From Silene conica (taxonomy: Eukaryota; Streptophyta; Magnoliopsida; Caryophyllales; Caryophyllaceae): a stretch of 64,000 nt of DNA. Positions within the stretch are counted from its first letter, which is position 1. Each line of letters begins with the position of its first letter. Shown here piece by piece: positions 1 to 12,195 of the stretch. The position numbers and the translations under genes were made by a program. Under the pieces are notes generated by a model that saw only the letters and a list, made by a program, of their open reading frames with translations, was not told the origin of the DNA and searched no databases. The stretch lies in the NCBI GenBank assembly GCA_029255685.2, contig CM055318.2, positions 2,547,001 through 2,611,000 of the forward strand, given 5' to 3'.

Positions 1-942
1 AATAATCTAGCTTACAACTATCTTGCTGAGTCAAATTCAATTATCCAAGTAAAAAGGCATATACATATTTACACATTTATTATCACATATTTCCAAGGAT
101 TTAGCCTATATACACCTGGTAACAAGGTCAACTAGGGTTTCCCTCGTTACCTAAAAAAAATTCCACTATACCTAGACTCAATAATACTTTGACAAAACTA
201 ATGCTTTGATCAACAAAACAATTACTCCAACAATATAGTAAACCCAATTGAAACCAACTAGACGAAAAATATGCAAAACACAGCAAATAATGTTATCTCA
301 TATTCTCATTGACCTAGTCTCTTTGCCTTTTTTTCCTTTTGTGAAGAAACTGTCTTCTGAAGCAAATTGCAATAGAAAATAACTTGCCAACACAGAATCA
401 TCAATTGAACATGATGATAATCGTACACTACTAGTAGTAGTAATATTTTTATAATCACAAACCATTGTAGGTGGCAAAATATTTTAAATTTGCAGTATAT
501 TCTAAAGTAGAAACTCTATACCACGCGCTTCTAAGAGAGAGTAAACAGAAAGAATCCCCATTATCACTTAATTTTACAGCAACAGTGGTCCCAAACTCTC
601 AATACCACTTCTTAACGAACAATCAAAGTATAAATGATCCCCACATACAATCTCTTTAGGAATCCCCACAACCAGGCTGACTATTCTGCAGCCTCTCTCT
701 CTAAAACTCTTCGCATTGTCCGACGACGCATAAAAACAAACATAAAATCTTGTTTAAGACGGAAGTATCCGTCCTAAACTATAAACAAAGCAAAATTTAC
801 GAGTCTCGCTATCTATCTAATCCCTGCCACCTTCCTTCCTTTCACAACTACTTTTTTTCCTTAATTCTAATTAAACTCTATAAATTAACCCAAAAGAAAA
901 GACAACCAGTACATTTTATTCTTCTTCTCCAAGAGCATTTCA
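1..942. other. intergenic DNA and 5' flank of the GT92 gene
   Basis: AT-rich non-coding sequence. Two short ORFs (471-659 and 750-974) have no recognisable domain. The last ~200 bases before position 943 probably hold the promoter and 5' UTR of the glycosyltransferase gene. I see no convincing TATA box and cannot place the transcription start. Confidence 0.5.
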
Positions 943-2751
943 ATGGATGCTCGAAAACGAAAACGGATGTTTAAGTCCCCTTTCCCTGTAAACCAGCTTT
1001 TTACTGCTAAATATTTACAGTTATGTTTCTGTTTATTTGCTCTTTATATCTTATTATACCGAGGGATAAGTTATGGACCATTTCGGCCAGCTCCGTTGGT
1101 TCCAAAACTAGCAGTTTTTTCTTCCTCTGTCAGTAATTCAGTACAGGAACTGCCAACCCACCACATAACTAATAGAATGATTCTTAACGGTGGAGGTAGC
1201 GCTGATGGAATGAAGCCAGTGGAATTGATGGTTGAGAACAGGGTGGTGTTCCCTGATCATGTTTTGGTGATTCTATCAACTCCGCAGCAGGGCCCACCTC
1301 TTAAACAGAGGATTGACTGTATCTACAACAATCGGTTAGACGGTCGTTCAACGGGGGAAGAAAGTGTTTCTCATCCCATGTTGTCAGCAGACGAATATGG
1401 CGATGACAGGTGGATAATTCAGTGCCCATCACCGCCCGCAAACTACTCGACTGTGGTGGGTTTGCAAGGGCACCAAAATGACGCTGTAGGATTCAAGTGG
1501 ATGGCAGGGATGGGAGAGAGCAATATGACAACTCAACTATGGAATATGCTAGCCTACGAGGCCGTCATTGAAGGAGAAGACACAGCAGTAGTTTTTGTCA
1601 AGGGGTTGCGTCTCAAGTCCGATAGAGAATCAAACGCGAGTTATTTTAACTGTCATTTCAGAAATTGGAGTTCACCGGATAAAGATGTTGGACTTACCAC
1701 AATGGCAATCACAGCTGCACAAGAGGTAATCCGGTGCCCTTTGCCACCACCTGTTAAACAAAAATTGAGGAACAATGAGAATGTTCAGATCACTGTTGAG
1801 AGAACTAGATTGCATGAAGTAATACCATCAATAGCGAGATTAAGTAAGACAAGTTTAAAAGAAAATAGCAATAATAAATACAAGTATGAGCTATGCGCTT
1901 GTAGTATGGTATGGAACCAAGCTGGATTTATTAAGGAATGGATAGCCTACCATGCTTGGCTAGGGGTTCAGAGATGGTTTATTTATGATAATAACAGCGA
2001 TGATGGACTGAATGACGTGATCGATGAGCTTGACTCGAACAATTATAATGTTACTCGGCATGTTTGGCCATGGGTTAAGTCTCAGGAGGCCGGATTCTCA
2101 CATTGCGTGTTGAGGGCAAGGGACGAGTGTAGATGGGTTGGATTCTTTGACGTGGATGAATTCTATTACATTCATCCACCCAGAAACAGGATGGCTGGCA
2201 GCCCAAGCCCAGGTCCAGGCACTCTCCGAGCAATAGTGGATAATGTCACGTCAAGTTCACCATTAGTGGGCGAGATCAGAACAGATTGCCATAGCTTTGG
2301 GCCGTCAGGATTGAAGAAAAGTCCCGAAGAGGGAGTGACACTGGGATACACTTGCCGAATGCAGAATTCAGAGAGGCATAAATCGATTGTACGTCCAGAA
2401 GCTGTTGACGACACACTTTTAAATCAGGTTCATCATTTCATGCTGAAAAAGGAATTCAGCAGGAAGACCTTGCCGAAGGGAAAAGCCGTAATAAACCACT
2501 ACAAGTATCAAGTTTGGGATAATTTTAAAGCCAAGTTTAATAGAAGAGTATCTACATATGTTGTTGACTGGCAAGAGAATCAGAATGAAAAGTCAAAAGA
2601 CAGGGCACCTGGATTGGGTACAGAAGCTATAGAACCATCAGATTGGCATAAACGTTTCTGTGAGGTTTGGGATACCAAGTTAAGGGACTTCATTCTTTTA
2701 AACTTGGGTGACCCGGATACAGGATTGGTTCCATGGGGCTCCGTTCTATGA
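943..2751 (+). CDS. glycosyltransferase family 92 (DUF23) protein, single exon
   Basis: This 602-residue intronless ORF looks like a plant GT92 protein (the At1g27200 / Os08g0121900-like group), a type II membrane glycosyltransferase expected in the Golgi. Seen: a basic N-terminus (MDARKRKRMFK), one hydrophobic segment at about residues 24-45 that would serve as signal anchor, a lumenal stem with several N-x-S/T sites, and a catalytic domain from about residue 315. That domain opens with ELCACSMVWNQAGFIKEW and YDNNSDDG, and has a DVDEF acidic motif at residues 403-407, the likely nucleotide-sugar/metal site. The nearby GALS enzymes of GT92 make beta-1,4-galactan, but donor and acceptor here are unknown. 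The start is the first ATG after the basic leader; two in-frame ATGs follow closely. No lesion is visible and the gene looks functional. Confidence 0.92.
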   Translation: MDARKRKRMFKSPFPVNQLFTAKYLQLCFCLFALYILLYRGISYGPFRPAPLVPKLAVFSSSVSNSVQELPTHHITNRMILNGGGSADGMKPVELMVENRVVFPDHVLVILSTPQQGPPLKQRIDCIYNNRLDGRSTGEESVSHPMLSADEYGDDRWIIQCPSPPANYSTVVGLQGHQNDAVGFKWMAGMGESNMTTQLWNMLAYEAVIEGEDTAVVFVKGLRLKSDRESNASYFNCHFRNWSSPDKDVGLTTMAITAAQEVIRCPLPPPVKQKLRNNENVQITVERTRLHEVIPSIARLSKTSLKENSNNKYKYELCACSMVWNQAGFIKEWIAYHAWLGVQRWFIYDNNSDDGLNDVIDELDSNNYNVTRHVWPWVKSQEAGFSHCVLRARDECRWVGFFDVDEFYYIHPPRNRMAGSPSPGPGTLRAIVDNVTSSSPLVGEIRTDCHSFGPSGLKKSPEEGVTLGYTCRMQNSERHKSIVRPEAVDDTLLNQVHHFMLKKEFSRKTLPKGKAVINHYKYQVWDNFKAKFNRRVSTYVVDWQENQNEKSKDRAPGLGTEAIEPSDWHKRFCEVWDTKLRDFILLNLGDPDTGLVPWGSVL

Positions 2752-5151
2752 TCGAGATCGAGGAGCATCTCATCTACACTTGTAAACAGATACTAATTCT
2801 TTCTTATAATTTTTTCCATTTTGTAGCTCATTTAACAGTTTTAATTTTATCCTGTATGCTTTTGTAGAGAAGGTATTAGCACAAAAAACGAAATTAAAAA
2901 AAAGTCAGGTTCCAATTTAAAATTGCTAATTTATTGTTGTAGAGCTTTTTGTGGTATGATTATAAAGACACTGCCACCATTATGTATTTTCTATAAGATT
3001 TTTCAGAACGAGATGGAAAAACATCTCTGATCTTTCAAACTTGTTGAGCTATTATGGGAAAACAATACAGCTATGTATCTCTTTTAAATTCAGAAGTCTT
3101 TGATCCTGCTACCTACCGTCAATTTAGCTGTGTGACGAGAAACAAGACCTAACTCAAATGTCTTGCATATGAAGGGAGGTAAATATATCAAAGAAAAAGG
3201 CGCCTTATATAAACCATCACCAGCGAAGCAAAAGTTACCTTGGCGCTCTCTAAAGTTCTGCAACTGTCATTTGTACAAGCATAAGAAAATCATCAGGAAC
3301 TTGCAACCGTAGAGCTCATATTTTGTCTCATCAACGAAGTCCAAGGCGCTGACTTCGTCAATTTGATATTCAATTAATAATTTCCAAGCCTGCAAGCAGT
3401 AAGAAAGAGCCAATGACTTAGAACATCATATGACAAATGGAATAATTGCTGGAACATAGATAAATATACATAAACAAAAGTCAATGGTTTCAAGCAGGAG
3501 CTACCGGAGTAATAATTAAAACTGCAATACAGATACATCCTTGCTACATATATGCATGTGATGGTGTTGAATAGTTGCAGTCCCCTTATGAATTTATCAT
3601 TATCTAGCTCAAAGAAATTCGTCAATATCATTGTTTATCATTACAGAGACGGTCCCGCTAGAAGGGGTGACTGGTGAAAGGTCAGACTGTCAGAGACCTT
3701 GGACATACGCAGCCTTCGGATAGACATTCGACAAAGGAAAATTGTGCCACTTTGAGGACTCCGGGAAAAGGGAGTGTCGTGCCCTTTTATCATATTATCG
3801 ACAAAAATGAGTCTCCATCAAGTGCTATTGCAGTCCTAAAGTTCCTAGGAGTTGATGTTATTAACCACTATTCATTCTAACATAGTCGCATACCGACAAA
3901 GTTGAGTATATAGTACACTCTCGGGGAAGCTTCAAGCGAAACGATATCAGAATCAGAAAAAAAATTTCAAGAAGTGTCTTAGGGATGTTTCATAGATGTA
4001 GAAATTGTAATTGTCCAGATCAGAAACATAAAGGGCATAAAGAGGTGCATCACTTAAATTTTGGACTTCTCTAGTGGTGTTGGAAGTTGGGAACACTAAA
4101 TGGCTCAAATAAGCACCCATGTGACAGAAAAAAATAATTTGGTCTCTATTAATAAATGGCGACCACCTCAACTAATATCGACATTGCCACTCAAGATTGT
4201 CCAAAAAGACGGGAATCTGAAGGCTATAATCCACGGTAGGAACGGATTGACTGGGAAACGTGTCGGAATTGAATGAAAACTGTTAGGAATCATCCTAGAG
4301 GCTAGAGGAACTATAGTTTGGTCTCTAGTAATAAATGGCGTTACCTGGTTCCATTCCCTCATTGAAAAGTGGATCATTGTATCCTATTCTATCAATATCT
4401 ACAACATAGATCATATATTGGCCACAAAAAACAATCAGCAGACAACTGCTATGCATACTGTAATCAACAGTCTAGAGACGTCTCTATACATGCAACAACA
4501 TTTCGATCAAGTATAACAACTCAAAACAAGCAGCGGAAGTGGCTACAAATTTACTAATAACATTCCAATGTCTCATGTGCTTTATCGTAAACAACTCCAG
4601 ACAAATAAAACTACATCTCCAAGCTTTGCAGCATACATCCCTTTGGCCTTATTGTAGGTCTTAACCGCAACATAACTCTAGACAAATGCATTTTGTAACA
4701 AATTACATCATCCTAGCTCTATTAAAAACAGTGATTCTTAAAGAAACACGTTATCAGTGAGCAACTGCGGTAATTTTCGCGACTCAAACCTAATCAGAAC
4801 ACTCAACTAAGCTTACATAACAGTGCATAACTAATTCATACCAACTCCAAACATAGTTCAACAATACAATAGATTATCATAATGTCATTTAACACGAAAG
4901 ATCTATTAGCATGATCAAATTACAGAAATACAAATCAATCTAACCAAATGTTTGCATTATCAGCAGACAACCGCTCAGCAAATTGCAATCAATAGTTTCA
5001 AGAGGTCCTCATAAACCCAGCACCATCTCTAATGAGTATAGCAACACAAAACTAGCAGCAAAAGTAGCTATGTTGTACCATCATATCTGTCCTTGAGTTA
5101 GTTACACTACATTATTAACAGCCTAATTGTACAACACAAAAGTTACAAGCT
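2752..5151. other. intergenic, with a possible minus-strand transcript
   Basis: The first ~150 bases are probably the GT92 3' UTR. Beyond them is AT-rich DNA with small ORFs I do not trust. A short partial direct repeat is visible: a 'ggtctctaataaatggcg' phrase with variants near 4140-4160 and 4319-4339. One exon-like segment on the minus strand is listed separately. Confidence 0.4.
3267..3389 (-). other. possible terminal exon of an unidentified minus-strand gene
   Basis: On the minus strand a pyrimidine-rich tract ending in TGCAG (acceptor at 3391-3390) is followed by a 40-codon open frame starting AWKLLIEYQIDEV and ending at TGA (3269-3267). The other two frames stop within a few codons. 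A donor-like CCAAG/GTAACT follows near 3238. Together with the donor-like CAG/GTATGA at 6677 this could be the end of a transcript that spans the tandem repeat. I recognise no family and no intermediate exon. It could be chance. Confidence 0.25.
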
Positions 5152-6319
5152 ACAACATCTTCACCATTACATACAAAAACATCGAAGAATGCACCTCCTT
5201 GGCCTTTATATAGGTCTATAACCACACATAACTCTCGGGGAATGCATTTAGTTATAAGTTACTCCGTATTTAGTTATTTCAGAGATACAGTCCGATAAAT
5301 CAATTCAACCCTAATTTCAAACAACCCATATCAAACACCGGCTGCAACATCTTCACCGTCTCATAGGAAAATATCGAAGAATGCACCTCCTTGTTGGCCT
5401 TTATATAGGTCTATAACCATGACATAACTCTCAGGGAATGCATTTAGTTATCAGTTACTCCGTATTTAGTTATTTCAGAGAAAAAGTCTGATAAATCAAT
5501 TCAGCCCTAATTTCAAACATCCGATATCAGACGCCAGCTACAACATCTTCACGATTACATAGGAGAACATCGAAGAATGCACCTCCTTGACCTTTATATA
5601 GGTCTATGACCACGTCATAACTCTCAGGGAATGCATTTAGTTATAAGCTACTCCGTATTTAGTTATTTCAGAGAAACAGTCCGATAAATCAATTCAACCC
5701 TAATTTCAAACATCCCATATCAGACACCGGCTACAACATCTTCACCATCTCATAGGAAAATATCGAAGAATGCACCTCCTTGTTGGCCTTTATATAGGTC
5801 TATAACCACGACATAACTCTCAGGAAATGCATTTAGTTATAAGTTACTCCGTATTTAGTTATTTCAGAGAAAAAGTCCGATAAATCAATTCAACCCTAAT
5901 TTCAAACATCCGATAGCAGACGCCAGCTACAACATCTTCACCATCTCATAGGAAAATATCGAAGAATGCACCTCCTTGGCCTTTGTATAGGTCTATAACC
6001 ACGACATAACTCTCAGGGAATGCATTTAGATATAAGTGACTCCGTATTTAGTTATTTCAGAGAAACAGTCCAATAAATCAATTCAACCCTAATTTCAAAC
6101 ATCCCATATCAGACACCGGCTACAACATCTTCACCATCTCATAAGAAAATATCGAAGAATGCACCTCCTTGTTGGCCTTTATATAGTTCTATAACCACGA
6201 CATAACTCTCAGGGAATGCATTTAGCAATAAGTTACTCCGTATATAGTTATTTCAGAGAAAAAGTCCGGCAAATCAATTCAACCCTAATTTCAACTATCC
6301 GACATCAGACGCCAGCTAC
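5152..6319. repeat. six-copy tandem repeat, ~194-bp unit with alternating lengths
   Basis: Six head-to-tail copies share 'gaagaatgcacctcctt' at 5184, 5376, 5572, 5765, 5961 and 6154, giving spacings of 192, 196, 193, 196 and 193. Copies 1, 3 and 5 read CCTTGGCC where copies 2, 4 and 6 read CCTTGTTGGCC, so the array is really about three copies of a ~389-bp dimer. Each unit also carries 'ctccgtatttagttatttcagaga' variants. No coding sense is visible. The array may lie in an intron of a minus-strand transcript. Confidence 0.9.
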
Positions 6320-6964
6320 GATTATCGAGGTGATTTTCCTTGTAAAACCCTAATTCAAAACTAGTAACCGTAAATATCTACATAGTACGAAGTCCAAACC
6401 TAATTCCGCAATACATTAGCGTATCATAACAACACCGCGAAATTCTATTAACATGATCAAACTACAGAACTATAAATCAATTCAACCAAATGTTCGCATT
6501 CTTGAAACAAAATCACTTCCTAATTAATCAAAGTTCATCCAACTTCAACTTGAAACAACGACGTTCAATTACAAATTAATACAGCAACAAAATCAACATG
6601 AAATAATCACCTAAAACATGATCACAAAATCATAATCAAAGCACAATGTAAATCAAACAAACACCGAAATTCATACCTGTCGACGTAAACTGCGCGAATT
6701 ACAAGACAACGAGGAGAGAGAAACCGCCGTATACTCCATGAGTCCATGCGACGTCGTGTTAGTGACCCGATTTTTCTTCGGCCATTTTACGTATGAAATG
6801 AAGGTCCCTGGTTTAAAATAATAAATTAATGTAATACTCACCCGTCTCAATCACTGATTTTCTTTTGTTTGAAGGGAGCGCGCATTTTATCGGGACTATT
6901 GTCAACACTAACCCTGTCTTAACTACGAGTACTAACCCTGTCTTAACTACGAGTACTAAACTAA
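6320..6964. other. non-coding; possible 5' exon/donor of a minus-strand transcript
   Basis: A minus-strand donor-like CGACAG/GTATGA sits at 6677/6676, next to a GC-richer stretch (6678-6770) of the kind seen in plant 5' UTR exons. Near 6840 a 'ccgtctcaatcactgatttt' phrase looks like one stowaway-MITE end without its partner. A 21-bp phrase ending in 'ctacgagtacta' is directly duplicated near 6910-6958. Confidence 0.35.
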
Positions 6965-7171
6965 GGTCTTGTTTTTCTGGCTTCAGCTTCTTCTAGTTTT
7001 TCTTCGTTAAGTTTTATTTACATTCAATGAATTATGTTCAATTAATCTCTTCATAAAATTAGCTTTTAATTCAACTAAATTCACTCCACCTCGGTTCCAC
7101 TTAATTTAATTTAATTAAGCTCTACTCCAATTAATTCAATTCAGCTCGTTTCAGCCGAAAAAAATAGGGCC
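6965..7171. mobile_element. tourist-like MITE, family A copy 1 (207 bp)
   Basis: The ends are inverted repeats (GGTCTTGTTTTTCTGGC against GCCGAAAAAAATAGGGCC) flanked by TAA on both sides (6962-6964 and 7172-7174). The interior is A/T-rich with repeated 'attcaactaaatt/caattaattcaattcagct' phrases. A second copy lies at 15709-15924. The 3-bp TWA target site fits PIF/Harbinger-derived MITEs. It has no coding capacity. Confidence 0.7.
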
Positions 7172-7227
7172 TAAGACATATTCGATAATCCGTAAATAAT
7201 ATAAATGGGTAGCTCGATTAACTTGAA

Positions 7228-7257
7228 CTAGTCTTAAACCCGTGCAAATTGCACGGG
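7228..7257 (-). mobile_element. Helitron 3' terminus, minus strand
   Basis: Read on the minus strand: hairpin CCCGTGCAA/T/TTGCACGGG (7257-7239), 7-nt spacer, then CTAG (7231-7228) followed by T. This is the canonical Helitron 3' end inserted between A and T. The body would extend to the right, but its TC 5' end was not located; the plus-strand Helitron at 7592 appears to sit inside or next to it. Confidence 0.7.
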
Positions 7258-7591
7258 TTTGTTAGTTCAAATTTTGTTATTGTCAAAAAAACTAATAATT
7301 ATGTTTTGTATAAAATCCAATATGCAATATATTATTTAAAATAATATCTTCTTTAGCATAAGTCTAGTTTATGTTAAATCATGCTTCTAATCAAATTATT
7401 ATTGGCTAATTTTGTTGCACGATAATCTCGTTGCTTGACCGATTACGTACTTTACTATACATAATATAGATGTTGCCAAATGATGAAAAATCTCCAAAAT
7501 CCTAAAATATTGATATTTACTTACATGTAGTTATACTAATCAATGTAGTTATACTAATCAACGTTATAGATATAGTCTTATTACTATCTTA

Positions 7592-9208
7592 TCTATATAA
7601 ATTCTGAAACATTTATCAGGCTGTGGTTGCGCCACGTCATTCATCCAAGTTTTAATTTTTTTTTTAATACACTCAGGTGGGTCCCGCATAATACTTTATG
7701 ATTTCTCTGCATAATAACCGCCTAATATTCTATGTATTCCAAATTCAATGCCTAAAATCGTAGATTACGAAACATTAGAACATTTTTATATAAATCAATT
7801 AATTAGAAATATACATTATCTGCGTGATAATTAGACCACAATTTATTTAGATGATTAGAATATTATGATTAATAACAATTTACAACAATAAAAAATCGAA
7901 CATACAAAATTTTAAACAAGATTAAAATAACGTAATATTAATATACAATCAGGAAAAAAAAATTATAAACTCCTCCAGGCAAATTATAATCTGATTATGA
8001 GTTAATGGCGTAATAAAAATTATAAACTCCTCCACGCAAATTATAATCTGATTATGAGTTAATGGCGTTTTTTTTTTAATTCACTCAGGTGGATCCCGCA
8101 TAATATTTGATGATTTTTCTGCACAATAACTGGCCAATATACTACGTTTTCCAAATAAATGCCCAAAATCGTAGATTCTGAAACATTACGAACATTTTTA
8201 TTTAAATCATGAATGGCGTAATTTTGTATATATATTTTTAAAACTTATTTTGATTTTGATGAATGGTTATATACTTAAAATCAAATATAAAAAAATATTA
8301 TAAACTCCTTTATGTAACTAATTATATACTTCATAAAAATCAATAAAAGCATGTTGTATATATTATATGCATAAAATATATATACAAGCCAATTGTTATT
8401 AAATATAATTAAATAATTTTATTAGAAACAAAAGTATTTAATTATAAATTGTTTCAGTAAAGACAATGATTACCAAATATAAATTGTTCTTTATTTTCCG
8501 AAAATATTTAAATTGTAAAAATTCTCTCAGATCTGGTACGATAGCCAATCATCACCGAGAATTGATTTGGAGTAAAACATTTCAGCAACTAACCACCAAC
8601 CGCCATTCCATCGGGAAGGTGACAATGATAGGTTACCGGAACATTCCGCTACAACAAATTCGTTAGAACGGCAACACTATTCGTCATTTCAATCGATTGT
8701 CAATTCAAAAAATGGCCAGTATTCCGACGTCAAATGAAGGGCCAGCTTTTCGAATTTCAATATGGGTCAACCAGCAACCTCAACCCTCCGAAAAAACATT
8801 ATGGGCCAACAATTACAAACCCAAACAAATCTGGCAGTCATTAATGAGTGGTTTAAAAACAGTTACAGCAATAAGTGGGAGGTTTACATAAGTGGGGCAG
8901 ATGGTGGAACATAGCAGTTACAATCTATATGAAGTACAAATAGACGGGTTTGGGTAGGTTTTGTTGAAGGATAATGTAATCGTTATTCATTTAAACAACT
9001 GTTTTGATTTTATAGTAATATTTACATTTTTGGGTACTCAATTTAATTTGCTAAATTTTATTTAAAACATGCATTTTAACGTATTATCAATATAATAGAA
9101 ATTGAATGCAAAATATTCACGTATTATTGACACTATTCGATAATATTAATTATTCATCACATTTTTTCTAAAAATATACCCGTGCAATTTGCACGGGTTT
9201 AAAACTAG
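7592..9208 (+). mobile_element. non-autonomous Helitron (about 1.6 kb)
   Basis: The 3' end is clear: hairpin CCCGTGCAA/T/TTGCACGGG-type at 9179-9197, a 7-nt spacer, CTAG at 9205-9208 and host T at 9209. The proposed 5' end is TCTATATAAATTCTG at 7592, preceded by A, with a downstream GCCACGTCA phrase like the 5' end of the Helitron at 42543. Inside, a ~150-bp block containing 'cactcaggtgg(g/a)tcccgcataata' occurs twice (7645-7795 and 8068-8217), and a 50-bp block is duplicated near 7965-8068. No Rep/helicase coding is present. The 3' end is firm, the 5' end less so. Confidence 0.65.
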
Positions 9209-9289
9209 TAATGAGTTAAATCTCTTCCTACTCGAGCAAATAAAACAAATTTGTTGTTTTTTTCTATGCATATTGTTTTGTCTTATACA

Positions 9290-10090
9290 TACTACTTGAC
9301 CCGTCTTAAGTTTAGGACAGATATATCTATTTTTAGTTTAAGACGTATATATTTGTTTTCAGTAAAAAATTGTATTAGTTTAAACTTTCCTATAAATGCA
9401 ATGTTTAAACTCATTTAATTGATAACCTTTCAAATAACATTCTTGATTTTGGGTGGATATTTCTTAAGACGAATGTACCTGTTTTAGGCTTAAGACGGAT
9501 ATAACCTTCTTAAACAAAAATCGCTATTACTTTAAGGGTTTCTTATAAATGCAAAATTTCAAATTTATTTAGTGGATGTCGTTTCTAATAGCATTATAGA
9601 TGTCATGTAGGTCTTATTTAAAACGCATATATCCGTTTTAAGCTTAAGAAATATATACCAGTCTTAAATTAAGAAGGTACTCCGTATTAGTTTAAAGGTT
9701 CCATATAAATGCAATGTTTAGAGTCTTTTAATTGATGACCTTTCAAATATAATTCTAGATTTCGACAAAATCTTTCACATGGATATATTTGCGTTAAGTT
9801 TAAAACGGATATAAAACTACCTTTAATAAAAATCTTTAAAACTTTTCTATAAATGCAAAGTTTCAACTCAAATAATTGATGACCTTTCAAATAACATTCT
9901 ATATGTTGAGTATGTCTTTTTTAAATCGCGTATATCCGTTTTAAACTTAAGACATATATACCCGTCTTAAATTGAACCTGTATTAGTTTAAAGTTTTCCA
10001 ATAAATGCAAAATTTTATGCTCATTTAATTGATGACATTTCAAATAATATTCAAGATTTCAAATAAGTATTTCTTATGATGGACATATCT
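9290..10090. repeat. degenerate ~150-bp tandem array, five copies
   Basis: A block reading roughly 'ataaatgcaatgtttaaact...ttgatgacctttcaaataac' recurs near 9392, 9546, 9706, 9850 and 10002, at spacings of about 144-160 bp. Between copies are variants of 'gtcttaag..taagacggatatatccg'. The copies are well diverged, so the array is old. I see no coding sense. Confidence 0.75.
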
Positions 10091-11254
10091 GTAAAAAGAA
10101 ATAAAACGGGTTAATAAGCACCCAATAACTTAGATGAGACAAACACATTTTGCTAATCTTAGTAACTTACTGTATTTTATTTACGTTTTATATGTAATAC
10201 TTTAGTCGTTTTTATATAACCCGTCCTAAGTGAAAACGCGTGCTAGATTTCTAGAAGTATTTACAAATAGTGGAAGAGTACAACCCATAACACAACCCAT
10301 TTAAAGATATATTTTCAAATTTGTAATGTTCCTAATTTTCGTCACTTAATTGTCGATGTATTTATTATTTAAAGATCAGTGATTTAAAAATATTATTTAT
10401 ATTTTTACGTTGTGTTCTTTTTCCGTTAAATATTTCGACTATATAATAAACTTTTTTTTATAATAGCCTTTTTACAGGTTATATTTTATTCGATTGTGTA
10501 TAAAATTTGAAATTAATTCCGGAATAGTTAGTGGGTTCTAAAATTATGCAAATACAACCGCCGTTTGAAAAGTCAACATTGAACCACAGAGCGCCACATA
10601 GGCTCTGTGGTTGTTGCTTTAATAAATAAGATTGGCGAGAAATGGAGTACATGAGAAGGGAAACCGGAAGTGAAAAGTTCCCGCCACCAACGTTCGATTC
10701 TTTCATCCGAGAGCTTTAAGTGGTTTAAATAAGTGAGATTTGGGCTTAGGTTCTTGGGCCTAAAAAAGCCCAATTAAATTAACATTAAGCCCAAATGTAA
10801 AAGTCGGAGCTTCGACTTAATGTTATTGAATCCCGGTTAATCGGTTTAGTTATGATTGATTCAGGTATATTTTGATTATTATGTTGAACTCAGTTCAATT
10901 TCCGTTTATTTCAATTTTAATCGATTTTTGGTATTATTAACAATTCATGTTATTCGTATCGAATGTTAGATGGGTTAAATTCATATAATTTCAATTGATT
11001 TTTTGAATTTGAGTTTATTGTCTTATTAAATTGGGCCTCTGAAAAAGTGTTTATTATACATTGTCGACGAATACTGCTATTGCCTCTAGGGCTACTTAGG
11101 ATCAAACAATATTGTTGTTGTCTATTGAGGCAGAATGGAGTTGGGCCTCCAAAAGAGTTTGATCCAATGCAAGTATGTATTCGACCGTTTTAAGATCTTT
11201 TGAGTTTTGAGTTTAGTCCAAATTTGTGTACGTACTCTAGGTAGGACGATTAGG
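10091..11254. other. intergenic, nothing recognised
   Basis: AT-rich DNA. Overlapping minus-strand ORFs around 10479-10773 contain no known domain and no splice structure I trust. No transposon ends were recognised. Confidence 0.4.
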
Positions 11255-11560
11255 GCTTTGTTTTTTTCGACTAAACAGTCTGAATGAAATTGACTGAATT
11301 TAATGGAGCTGAATTGAAATGAACTAAAAGCTCTGTTTTTTTATACTTAATTTCAACACATTTCAGTTCAGTTCAGCATTTGTTTTCACAAATTAACTCT
11401 TTAATTCAGTTCAATTCAGCATTTGTTTATACAAATTAACTCTTTGATTCAATTCAGTTCAATTAAGATTCATTCAGTTCAGGTCAGTTTAGTTTAGTTC
11501 AAACAGTTTCAGTCCAAAAGACATATGACTGAAGTCAGAGCTAAATAGGCTGAGTTTTCT
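11255..11560. repeat. TTCAGTT-rich repeat, MITE-like
   Basis: The stretch is dominated by 'ttcagttcagttcag' phrases and their inverted form 'ctgaattgaaatgaact', bounded by 'ctaaacagtctgaatgaaa' and 'actgaagtcagagctaaa'. A shorter relative lies near 12055-12195. Composition and bounding phrases resemble MITE family A (6965, 15709), but I could not define exact ends. Confidence 0.45.
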
Positions 11561-12195
11561 TTGAATTTAAACATTAATTATATTTCTAAAATCCATTCTT
11601 TTTTTTTTCAACGAAACGCACACTTTATCGCATTATAAGGAGGAATTACTAATTAGCCGCCACTAATGCAATCATGGAGATGAAGTATGGAGTAATAACA
11701 ATCATAATTCATAAACCGTGGGCGAATAACGGGAATACAATATATATGTAGTGCACGTCAAAAATCAATGGACTACATTGTTTCTTTGGGTTACATTCAT
11801 TGCTTTAAAGCTTGAGTGTTTAGCATGTGCCTCTAAAAGAACACAACTACATTGGCTTTTGACCTCATTTTTACAACCACCTCACATTATGCTTTCTTCA
11901 TCTCAAGAATATTGATCAATTTGATGTATAATATTGGGTATTTATTCATTGTGACAACATACTTATTATTAGTTTTCTAGTCTTCTCTCTTTCACCATTC
12001 AATTTATCCACTTTAGAGAAAATTGATTATATGCAAAAGTTTCTAAAATTGGTGTTTTGTTTGGGTTTGAATGCCGCTGAAATTAACTTAATTGAGTTGA
12101 ACAAAACAGAATTGAATTGAAGTTAGCTGAGTTGCATAGAGCTGAAATAAAGATAATTGAGGGTTGAAATTTAACTGAAAAGAACATAGCCTAAA

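Noticed and set aside
10479..10773. Two overlapping minus-strand ORFs as a gene
   Set aside because: No domain, no conserved splice sites, AT-rich context, and the frames conflict.
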